Assembly: GCA_966186435.1 (NCBI GenBank)
Contig: CBIFWW010000095.1
Coordinates: 1-13,124, forward strand
Direction: 5' to 3'
Source of the DNA: CBIFWW01 sp966186435
GTDB lineage: Bacteria; Pseudomonadota; Gammaproteobacteria; Enterobacterales; Enterobacteriaceae
Length of the DNA stretch: 13,124 nt
Shown: in pieces, positions 1 to 6,058 of the stretch
Position numbering within the stretch: position 1 is the stretch's first letter
Layout of the letters: the number at the start of each line of letters is the position of its first letter
Program-made: the position numbers and the translations under genes
Notes under the pieces: model-generated
Databases searched by the model: none
What the model was told of the DNA's origin: nothing
What the model saw: the letters and a program-made list of their open reading frames with translations, nothing else

Positions 1-473
1 CGCCGTATGTTTTAGGCGCGATGGCTTATGCCCGCAGCCAGGGTGCCACCGTTGCGGCAATTTCTTGTAATGCCAATAGTGAAATGAGCCAGGCGGCAGA
101 TATTGCTATCGAGCCGGTAGTGGGGGCAGAAGTGGTTACTGGTTCTTCCCGTATGAAGGCTGGCACCGCACAAAAGCTGGTGCTCAATATGATTACCACT
201 GGCGCGATGATCCGCAGCGGCAAGGTATACAGTAATTTGATGGTAGATGTGGAAGCCACTAACGCCAAGCTGATTCAACGCCAGGTACGCATTGTAGTTC
301 AGGCTACAGAATGCACCGCAGGGCAGGCTGATGCTGCATTGAATCAATGCAATCGCCATTGTAAAACCGCCATTTTGATGGTGCTCAGCGGTTTGTCAGC
401 TACCGATGCTAGCGCGATACTGGAAAAGAATAATGGCTTTATTCGTAAGGCCCTAAACGGTACGGCGGCATAA
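1..473 (+). CDS. murQ: N-acetylmuramic acid 6-phosphate etherase, C-terminal part (5' end outside window)
   Basis: The reading frame is open from the first base, so the start lies upstream of the window. The enzyme cleaves the D-lactyl ether of MurNAc-6-phosphate in the cytoplasm, giving GlcNAc-6-phosphate and lactate for cell-wall recycling or use of external MurNAc. About 156 residues are visible. They begin at a PYVLGAMAYA stretch equivalent to the end of the SIS sugar-isomerase domain. The family-typical region GSSRMKAGTAQKLVLNMI follows, then NLMVDVEATNAKL and a small helical C-terminal domain. The stop TAA is 2 bp before murP, which indicates one operon. The first available ATG (position 21) is internal to the SIS domain and is not the true start. 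Identification is firm; the missing N-terminal half cannot be judged. Confidence 0.93.
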   Translation, partial: PYVLGAMAYARSQGATVAAISCNANSEMSQAADIAIEPVVGAEVVTGSSRMKAGTAQKLVLNMITTGAMIRSGKVYSNLMVDVEATNAKLIQRQVRIVVQATECTAGQADAALNQCNRHCKTAILMVLSGLSATDASAILEKNNGFIRKALNGTAA

Positions 474-475
474 CC

Positions 476-1927
476 ATGGCGAAAATAACTCAAGAGATGG
501 TCGCCCGGATCCTGCAATTAAGCGGCGGGGGCCAGAATATTAAGGTTTGTGGCAACTGTATGACCCGACTGCGCCTGGCGCTGAACAACCGCGATATCAT
601 CCAGATTGATGAATTGAAAAAAGTCCCGGGCGTAATGGGCGTGATCAACGGTGATGACCAGCTCCAGGTGATCCTGGGGCCGGGTAAAGCCCAAACTGCG
701 AGCGAAATGATGAATGCTCAGCTGGCCTCCGGGGCAGCAAGCACTAGCTGTCAGGCTCCAAGTGCGGATTTGCAGGCTGCCGCCAGCCAGCAAAAACAGC
801 AGATGAAAGCTAAGCAAAACAGTGCCCTGCATAACTTTTTAACCAAGTTTGCCACTATCTTTACCCCGCTGATCCCAGGCTTTATTGCCGCCGGGTTGCT
901 ACTTGGTGTAGCAACATTGTTGCAACAATCTCTGGTGGCCGATGGTGCTTATCAGGGGAGCTGGCTGCTCCAACTGATCGCTTATATGAAAGTATTCAGC
1001 ATTGGCTTGTTCACCTTCCTAAGCATTTTGATTGGCTTTAATGCCCAGAAGGCGTTTGGCGGCTCCGGGGTAAATGGGGCGATTATTGCTTCACTGTTTA
1101 TCCTACGCTACGTGCCTGAGGGTACCACCGGTTACTACGCCGGCATGGATAACTTCTTCGGCCTGGCCATTGACCCGCGTGGCAATATCATTGGTGTGCT
1201 GCTGGCCTGTATTTTTGGGGCTTGGGTGGAACGACAGGTACGTAAAATCATTCCTGATAACCTGGATATGATCCTAACGTCTTCCATCACTCTGCTCATC
1301 ACCGGTGCCATGACCTACGTGGTGATCATGCCGATTGGCGTTGAGCTGTTTAAGGGTATGTCCTGGTTGTTCCTGCACCTGAATGGCAACCCGTTTGGTA
1401 CTGCGGCATTGGCCGGTCTATTCCTGATTGCGGTAGTGTTTGGTATCCACCAGGGGTTTGTGCCGGTTTATTTTGCGCTGATGGATGCGCAAGGCTTTAA
1501 CTCTCTGTTCCCGATTCTGGCAATGGCCGGTGCCGGCCAGGTGGGTGCGTCTCTGGCACTGTATGCCCGCTCTGGGAAAGGTTCCATGTTGCGTACCCAG
1601 GTTAAGGGCGCAATCTTCCCGGGCCTGCTGGGTATCGGTGAACCGTTAATCTATGGCGTGACGTTGCCGCGTTTAAAACCTTTCGTAACAGCTTGTATTG
1701 GCGGTGCGGTAGGGGGCTTCTTTATCGGCCTGGTGGCCTGGATGGGTTTACCGGTGGGTCTAAATACGGTGTTTGGCCCGTCAGGCCTGGTTTCCATCCC
1801 GCTAATGACCTCAACCAAAGGGATTTTTGCCGGGATGCTGGTGTATGTGGCAGGTATTGTTATCTCTTGGGTAGCCGGGTTTATCATCACTTGGTTCTTC
1901 GGCCATAAGAATGTCGACCTGAGTTGA
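476..1927 (+). CDS. murP: PTS system MurNAc-specific EIIBC component
   Basis: Inner-membrane permease that imports N-acetylmuramic acid and phosphorylates it to MurNAc-6-phosphate, the substrate of MurQ encoded just upstream. At 483 residues it is close to E. coli MurP. Residues 1-90 form the EIIB domain, with the phosphorylation cysteine in the CGNCMTRLRL motif (Cys28; Cys25 is also present). A Gln/Ala/Lys-rich linker covers roughly 90-125. The EIIC domain then runs to the end with many hydrophobic segments, including the substrate-site motif GIGEPLIYG (Glu389). There is no EIIA domain, so the family's use of EIIA-Glc (Crr) as phosphate donor is expected; this is known for the family and not visible here. 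The start ATG lies 2 bp after the murQ stop and has only a weak GGCGG ribosome site inside murQ, consistent with translational coupling. Confidence 0.95.
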   Translation: MAKITQEMVARILQLSGGGQNIKVCGNCMTRLRLALNNRDIIQIDELKKVPGVMGVINGDDQLQVILGPGKAQTASEMMNAQLASGAASTSCQAPSADLQAAASQQKQQMKAKQNSALHNFLTKFATIFTPLIPGFIAAGLLLGVATLLQQSLVADGAYQGSWLLQLIAYMKVFSIGLFTFLSILIGFNAQKAFGGSGVNGAIIASLFILRYVPEGTTGYYAGMDNFFGLAIDPRGNIIGVLLACIFGAWVERQVRKIIPDNLDMILTSSITLLITGAMTYVVIMPIGVELFKGMSWLFLHLNGNPFGTAALAGLFLIAVVFGIHQGFVPVYFALMDAQGFNSLFPILAMAGAGQVGASLALYARSGKGSMLRTQVKGAIFPGLLGIGEPLIYGVTLPRLKPFVTACIGGAVGGFFIGLVAWMGLPVGLNTVFGPSGLVSIPLMTSTKGIFAGMLVYVAGIVISWVAGFIITWFFGHKNVDLS

Positions 1928-1942
1928 GACGTTCATATCAAA

Positions 1943-1971
1943 AAAAGGGCCTGCTTTATGCAGGCCCTTTT
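1943..1971. terminator. Bidirectional rho-independent terminator between murP and the porin
   Basis: An 8-bp GC-rich stem GGGCCTGC / GCAGGCCC (1947-1954 and 1960-1967) with a 5-nt loop is flanked by an A run on the left and a T run on the right. The stem therefore extends into A:T pairs and gives a U tract on either strand. It lies 15 bp after the murP stop and 12 bp before the porin stop, so it can end both convergent transcripts. Confidence 0.93.
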
Positions 1972-1982
1972 ACTTTGAAGTA

Positions 1983-3095
1983 TTAGAACTGATACACCAT
2001 ACCGACACCGACAACATCATCGGTGGAAATGCCTAAGCCTTTGTAGGCCGTGCCATCGTTGTCCAGCAGGTTAATTTTGTAATCCACGTAGGTGGCGAAG
2101 TTTTTGTTGAAGTAGTAGGTGGCGCCGATATCCACATACTTCACCAGATCGCCGTCGCTGTAAGGGCCTAAGTCTTTGCCTTTAGATTGCAGGTAAGCGA
2201 TAGATGGACGCAGACCAAAATCAAACTGGTATTGAGCAACAACTTCAACGTTCTGAGTTTTATTAGCGAACCCGCCGGTATTGCCAAACGGGGTCATATT
2301 ACGGGTTTCAGCATACATCGCGGCAAGGTAAACTTTGCCGTCATCGAATTTGGTACCGACGGTCCAGGCTTCCGCTTTATCACCTTTACCATAAGCGCCA
2401 TTAGTTTGTGCCTGAGTACGATCAGAGCCTGCATAGGCCGCACCCACGCTCAGCCCAAAATCGCTGTTCCAGGTAGAGGAGATACCCCAGCCGTCACCGT
2501 TATCCCATTTTGAACCGCCAGCCCCACGGTTAACGGTACCTTCTTGCTGACCTTCATTCGCCCCTTCATTTTTACCCTGGTACTGCAAGGCAAAGTTCAG
2601 GCCATCCACCAGGCCGAAGAAGTCATTGTTACGGTAGGTGGCCAGGCCATTGGCACGGCCGGTCATATAGTTATCGGTATTGGTGTAAGTATCGCCACCG
2701 AACACCGGCAGCATATCGGTCCAGGCTTCGATATCGTAGAGGACCCCGTAGTTACGACCATAATCGAAGCTGCCGGCATCACCAATTTTCAGACCAGCAA
2801 ATGCCAGACGCGTCCAGGATTGGCTGGCGCTTTTTTCGGATTTGTTGGCTTCAATATTATATTCCCACTGACCGTAGCCAGTAATATCGGTGGTGATTTG
2901 CGTTTCACCTTTAAAACCTAAACGGGCATAGGTTTTATCGCCGTTATTACTACTGTCATCGGAAAAAATGTGACGGGCGTCTACTTTGCCGTACAGGTCA
3001 ATTTTATTGCTATCTTTATTATAAACTTCCGCAGCCTGCGCCAGGCCTGAGGCCAGCAGAGCTGGGATGGCAATCGCCAGTACTTTTCTTTTCAT
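1983..3095 (-). CDS. General trimeric outer-membrane porin, OmpC/OmpN/OmpS family (yedS position)
   Basis: Non-specific diffusion pore for small hydrophilic solutes. The 370-residue precursor has a signal peptide (residues 1-21, MKRKVLAIAIPALLASGLAQA) cleaved before AEVYNK. Family landmarks are NKIDLYGKVDARH in strand 1, RLGFKGETQI, GYGQWEY, RLAFAGLK, GSFDYGRNYGVLYD, LVDGLNFALQYQGKNEG, QYQFDFGLRPSIAYLQSKGKD, ATYYFNKN, and the C-terminal Phe of VYQF needed for outer-membrane insertion. Overall it resembles OmpN/OmpS-type porins more than OmpF, and its position matches E. coli yedS. In constriction loop 3 the usual PEFGGD reads PVFGGD (precursor Val131), removing an acidic residue of the pore eyelet. 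Strand 1 also has DARHIF where OmpC has DGLHYF. An AAGGA ribosome site lies 9 nt before the ATG. Family assignment is firm; the exact paralogue is not. Confidence 0.93.
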   Translation of the reverse strand: MKRKVLAIAIPALLASGLAQAAEVYNKDSNKIDLYGKVDARHIFSDDSSNNGDKTYARLGFKGETQITTDITGYGQWEYNIEANKSEKSASQSWTRLAFAGLKIGDAGSFDYGRNYGVLYDIEAWTDMLPVFGGDTYTNTDNYMTGRANGLATYRNNDFFGLVDGLNFALQYQGKNEGANEGQQEGTVNRGAGGSKWDNGDGWGISSTWNSDFGLSVGAAYAGSDRTQAQTNGAYGKGDKAEAWTVGTKFDDGKVYLAAMYAETRNMTPFGNTGGFANKTQNVEVVAQYQFDFGLRPSIAYLQSKGKDLGPYSDGDLVKYVDIGATYYFNKNFATYVDYKINLLDNDGTAYKGLGISTDDVVGVGMVYQF

Positions 3096-3135
3096 TTAAT
3101 TATATCCTTATAATGAGGTATTAATTTGTTGAATA

Positions 3136-3149
3136 GGTATAGCTATACC
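3136..3149. repeat. Perfect 14-bp palindrome in the porin leader
   Basis: GGTATAGCTATACC is its own reverse complement. It lies 40-55 bp upstream of the porin start. The half-site GGTATAGC occurs again at 3177-3184, 41 bp away. On the minus strand the 9-mer GCTATACCT is present at both places. It could be a regulator operator or a leader RNA stem; the sequence alone does not decide. Confidence 0.6.
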
Positions 3150-3184
3150 CGAAGGAATGATAAAGACATAAATAGAGGTATAGC

Positions 3185-3199
3185 CCGCATAATATGCGG
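3185..3199. repeat. 7+1+7 inverted repeat upstream of the porin
   Basis: CCGCATA-A-TATGCGG is a perfect inverted repeat around one central base, about 90 bp upstream of the porin start and directly next to the second GGTATAGC half-site. On the minus strand its centre reads TATTAT, which could serve as a -10 element, so the repeat may overlap a porin promoter. No good -35 accompanies it. Confidence 0.5.
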
Positions 3200-3292
3200 A
3201 TATTTACTTGGCGTAACAAGCTAATGGTAATAATTCAGATAATAACTATGTAAATTAGTAATTGATTGTTGGAAAACATTAATTTAATGAAT

Positions 3293-3315
3293 AAAAAAGC
3301 CCGGATTAACCGGGC
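3293..3315 (-). terminator. Rho-independent terminator, minus strand, in the porin-drpB gap
   Basis: Read on the minus strand, GCCCGG-TTAAT-CCGGGC is followed directly by six T. There is no T run on the plus-strand side, so it terminates leftward transcription only. No protein gene lies upstream on that strand within reach, which is the main reason to suspect a small RNA gene. Confidence 0.75.
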
Positions 3316-3364
3316 CAAATTAGGAGATAACGAAATTAACAGTGGTAATAACAGGATGAATTCA
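3293..3364 (-). ncRNA. Candidate small RNA upstream of the porin
   Basis: On the minus strand a perfect -10 hexamer TATAAT (3376 to 3371) predicts a start near 3364. About 50 nt further a strong terminator occurs: stem GCCCGG / CCGGGC with 5-nt loop (3299-3315), followed by six T. The predicted RNA is about 70 nt. It begins with TGAATTCA, has an unstructured pyrimidine-rich middle with TTATCTCCT (anti-Shine-Dalgarno character), and ends in the hairpin and U tail typical of Hfq-binding RNAs. The -35 (CTTTCA, 17-bp spacer) is weak. It reads in the same direction as the porin and ends about 200 bp before it, unlike the divergent MicF/ompC and MicC/ompN pairs. It could instead be a leftover terminator or a porin leader attenuator. 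Confidence 0.45.
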
Positions 3365-3527
3365 GGAACGATTATATTCCCCATCGTAAAGAGTGAAAGC
3401 GAAATCAGCGTCTATAATTAGACCCTTAGGGTTTTGGCGGTGGTTAATGGTAACTGTAGTGACTGTTTTGCAATGTAATTGATTTGGCTCAAGTCCAGAT
3501 TAATGGAAGCGTAACAGCATAATGAAA

Positions 3528-3543
3528 TGTGATATAAATCACG
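3528..3543. promoter_or_regulatory. CRP-binding site upstream of drpB
   Basis: TGTGA-TATAAA-TCACG matches the CRP consensus TGTGA-N6-TCACA at 9 of 10 core positions, with the preferred AAA before the first half. It is centred 52 bp before the drpB ATG. The nearest -10-like hexamer downstream is TAATAT (3547-3552), which would place the site at or over the promoter, so both activation and repression are possible. Confidence 0.6.
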
Positions 3544-3587
3544 CCGTAATATGGTATGTCGCGGATTAACAGTATGAGAGTAAAGGC

Positions 3588-3875
3588 ATGTCTCAATTAA
3601 TGGATGAAAAACTGACCAGAGACCCCGGTGGGCGCCTGGCACTGTGGCTCTTTTATGGGTTTTGCGTGTATTCAGTGTGGGCGATGGCCCGCTATTTTTG
3701 GGTGGTAAGTAACGTTCAGCCCAGCGTTGGCAATAGCGTCAATGGCGAGATGGGATCCACCACTGGCATGTGGTTGGGGGCCTTGTGTGGCTTTATGGTA
3801 CTGGGTGGCGTTTGCGCCCTGTTAGGCGCCCTGGCCTGGTATACCCGGCCAAATAAACCACGCAGACAAGATTAA
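3588..3875 (+). CDS. drpB: Small two-span inner-membrane protein, DrpB (YedR) family, division-associated
   Basis: 95 residues with two hydrophobic segments. The first covers about 17-34 (LALWLFYGFCVYSVWAMA) and the second about 61-85 (MWLGALCGFMVLGG onward), joined by a short Asn/Ser/Gly-rich loop and ending in a basic tail TRPNKPRRQD. In E. coli the protein at this position, YedR, was named DrpB as a non-essential division protein of the septal ring. The assignment here rests on position next to yedJ-dcm-vsr, on size and on topology rather than on a motif. GAGAG lies 7 nt before the ATG and AAAGG only 1 nt before it; Met5 is an alternative start. It is 24 bp ahead of yedJ and probably co-transcribed with it. 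Confidence 0.72.
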   Translation: MSQLMDEKLTRDPGGRLALWLFYGFCVYSVWAMARYFWVVSNVQPSVGNSVNGEMGSTTGMWLGALCGFMVLGGVCALLGALAWYTRPNKPRRQD

Positions 3876-3899
3876 CCAACGTATCCCTGGGACGGAAGG

Positions 3900-4586
3900 A
3901 TGCAAGACTGGCAACAGCGGTTAGAGCACTGGCACCAACAGCAAGGGCCATCTATTGACAATGCTCACGATTTGGGCCATTTGCGCCGGGTATGGTCTGC
4001 CGCCCGGCTGATCATGGTTAAGCACCCGGCGGATGAACTGACGGTTTTGGCGGCAAGCTACCTGCATGACATCGTTAACCTGCCCAAAAACCACCCCGAC
4101 CGCGCCCAGGCTTCTTATTATTCAGCGCGAGAAGCGGTCACCATCCTGGCCCGTGATTTTCCCGATTTCCCGGCAGATTGCTACCCGGGTGTGGCCCATG
4201 CCATTGAAACCCATAGTTACAGCGCCCAAAAACCTCTGCAAACCTTAGAAGCCAAAATTCTCCAGGATGCTGACCGCTTAGACGCCCTCGGGGCAATTGG
4301 CCTGGCCAGGATGTTCAGCGTATCAGGCGCTATGGGGGCCGCATTATTTGATGATAATGATCCGTTGGCAGCACAGCGGCCTCTGGATGACAAACGCTTC
4401 GCCCTCGATCACCTGCAAACCAAACTGTTTGCCTTGCCTGGCACCCTGCAAACCGACGCAGGAAGAGCGCTGGCTTTCGCCAGGATAGATACCATGGTGG
4501 CATTCCTGGCAACCCTCTATGCTGAAATCCCGGGTGATAAGCCGGAAATGGATGCCAGAGCCATCGCCGCATTCTGCGGGCTGTGA
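3900..4586 (+). CDS. yedJ: HD-domain phosphohydrolase YedJ
   Basis: 228 residues, close to E. coli YedJ. The metal-binding HD signature is complete: His27 in AHDLGHLRRVW, His56-Asp57 in YLHDIV, and Asp123 in QDADRLDALGAIGLAR. The family hydrolyses phosphate esters, often nucleotides, in the cytoplasm; the substrate of this member is not known to me. The conserved block RPLDDKRFALDHLQTKL lies near residue 160. GGAAGG directly abuts the ATG, an unusually tight ribosome site, but no better in-frame start exists. It sits between drpB and dcm, 89 bp before dcm. Confidence 0.9.
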   Translation: MQDWQQRLEHWHQQQGPSIDNAHDLGHLRRVWSAARLIMVKHPADELTVLAASYLHDIVNLPKNHPDRAQASYYSAREAVTILARDFPDFPADCYPGVAHAIETHSYSAQKPLQTLEAKILQDADRLDALGAIGLARMFSVSGAMGAALFDDNDPLAAQRPLDDKRFALDHLQTKLFALPGTLQTDAGRALAFARIDTMVAFLATLYAEIPGDKPEMDARAIAAFCGL

Positions 4587-4660
4587 GCCTGCTCACTCTC
4601 AGGTAAAACCCCGGCCAACCCTGGCTAAATTATGTTAATCTCGAGGTTATTTGCCTTTTC

Positions 4661-4666
4661 TATAAT
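4661..4666 (+). promoter_or_regulatory. Perfect -10 hexamer just before dcm
   Basis: TATAAT lies 9 bp before the dcm ATG. If used, transcription would start around 4672-4674, leaving a leader of only 2-4 nt. No recognisable -35 is present at 16-18 bp, so this may be chance or a weak secondary promoter for dcm-vsr. Confidence 0.3.
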
Positions 4667-4675
4667 GGTTACGTC

Positions 4676-6055
4676 ATGTCCCTTGAAGCATTGTCCCCAA
4701 GCCCTGTAGATATGGCGTTGGCCCCGTTGCCAGAGCAAAATATGAAGGCACTGGCAAAGATTTATACCCCCGCCAGGCTGATTGAAACCATGCAAGCCGT
4801 GGGCGCCCGCCCCTGGAACCGGGCGCTGTTACAACGCACTATTGGTGGCCAGCCCCTGTTACCCGCTGAACAGGCAAAAGCCAATACCATGATGCCCGCG
4901 CCACCGGTTAACCCGGCTAAACCTTGTTTTAAATTTGTCGATCTTTTTGCCGGTATCGGCGGCATTCGCCGTGGCTTTGAAGCCATTGGCGGCGAATGTG
5001 TGCTGACCAGCGAGTGGAATAAATTCGCGGTGCGCACCTATAAAGCCAACTGGTATAGCGCGCCAGGGCATAAATTTAACGAAGATATCCGCACTATTAC
5101 CTTAAGCCAGCATCCTGAGGTAAGCGATGAAGAGGCTAACACCCACATCCAGCAGCACATGCCCGACCATGATGTACTGCTGGCGGGCTTTCCCTGTCAG
5201 CCATTCTCACTGGCCGGTGTCTCTAAGAAAAATGCCATGGGGCGCGCCCACGGCTTTGCCTGTGAAACCCAGGGGACGCTGTTTTTCGATGTGGTCAGGG
5301 TGATTGTAGCCAAACGCCCGGCTATCTTTGTGCTGGAGAACGTAAAAAATCTCAAAAGCCATGATGAAGGCAATACCTTCCGGGTAATCATGCAAACCCT
5401 GGATGAATTGGGCTATGAAGTGGCTGATGCCGATGCGGAAGGCTTCCCGGATCCGAAAATTATCGATGGCCGCCACTTCCTTCCCCAGCACCGGGAACGG
5501 ATCGTGTTGGTTGGCTTCCGCCGGGATCTCCAGCTGCACCACGGCTTTACCTTGAAGGATTTACCTGCTCTGTATCCGGCCCGTCGCCCGACGTTTGCCG
5601 AACTACTGGACCCTGAAGAAAACGAACGCTACATCCTGACCCCGGTGCTGTGGCGCTATCTTTATCAATATGCCAAAAAGCATCAGCAAAAGGGCAATGG
5701 ATTTGGTTTCGGTCTGGTAGACCCTCTCGATCCTTACAGCGTGGCCCGTACCTTGTCGGCCCGCTATTATAAAGACGGGGCCGAGATCTTGGTGGATCGC
5801 GGCTGGGATGGCCCCACCGGCGAGCGTTACTTTGCCGACCCGGTTAATCAAAGCCGCCGCCCGCGCCGCCTCACTCCACGGGAGTGCGCCCGTCTGATGG
5901 GGTTTGAAGCCCCTGGCCAGCAGCACTTCCGTATCCCGGTATCTGATACCCAGGCTTATCGCCAGTTTGGTAACTCAGTGGTGGTGCCGGTATTTGCCGC
6001 TGTGGCCCGGCTACTGGCCCCGCGTATTATGCAGGCGGTCAAACTGCGGGGGTGA
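4676..6055 (+). CDS. dcm: DNA (cytosine-5)-methyltransferase Dcm, CCWGG-specific
   Basis: Methylates the inner cytosine of CCWGG using S-adenosylmethionine. 459 residues against about 472 in E. coli. After an ~84-residue N-terminal extension come the C5-methylase motifs in order: I (FVDLFAGIGGIRRGFEAIGG, AdoMet binding, from about 85), IV (GFPCQPFSLAG, catalytic Cys174), VI (LENVKNL, Glu221), VIII (QHRERIVLVGFR), then IX/X (RPRRLTPRECARLMGF and QFGNSVVVPVFAAVARLL). The region between VIII and IX is the target-recognition domain and matches Dcm in TLSARYYKDGAEIL, supporting CCWGG specificity by homology. There is no clear ribosome site. The start was chosen because the N-terminal length fits E. 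coli. The stop is followed by one codon and then vsr in the same frame. Confidence 0.95.
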   Translation: MSLEALSPSPVDMALAPLPEQNMKALAKIYTPARLIETMQAVGARPWNRALLQRTIGGQPLLPAEQAKANTMMPAPPVNPAKPCFKFVDLFAGIGGIRRGFEAIGGECVLTSEWNKFAVRTYKANWYSAPGHKFNEDIRTITLSQHPEVSDEEANTHIQQHMPDHDVLLAGFPCQPFSLAGVSKKNAMGRAHGFACETQGTLFFDVVRVIVAKRPAIFVLENVKNLKSHDEGNTFRVIMQTLDELGYEVADADAEGFPDPKIIDGRHFLPQHRERIVLVGFRRDLQLHHGFTLKDLPALYPARRPTFAELLDPEENERYILTPVLWRYLYQYAKKHQQKGNGFGFGLVDPLDPYSVARTLSARYYKDGAEILVDRGWDGPTGERYFADPVNQSRRPRRLTPRECARLMGFEAPGQQHFRIPVSDTQAYRQFGNSVVVPVFAAVARLLAPRIMQAVKLRG

Positions 6056-6058
6056 ACC

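Larger units (their letters stand above)
3096..3587. other. 492-bp intergenic region between porin and drpB
   Basis: AT-rich, with no convincing protein gene. From left to right it holds the porin ribosome site (AAGGA at about 3105), two palindromes, an AT-rich stretch 3200-3290 where an OmpR-controlled porin promoter would be expected, the minus-strand terminator and candidate small RNA, a plus-strand TATAAT (3413-3418) lacking a good -35, and a CRP-like site at 3528-3543. I could not place OmpR boxes with confidence. Confidence 0.7.

Noticed and set aside
12..359. Long open frame on the minus strand antisense to murQ
   Set aside because: It mirrors codon periodicity of murQ, has no ribosome site or recognisable protein, and the plus frame is unmistakably murQ.
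3422..3435. ACCC-TTA-GGGT followed by TTTT as a plus-strand terminator
   Set aside because: Only a 4-bp stem and no upstream gene on that strand to terminate.
3418..3642. 74-codon minus-strand frame overlapping the drpB start
   Set aside because: No ribosome site, no recognisable sequence, and it covers the CRP-like site and the drpB start region; the intergenic base composition explains it.
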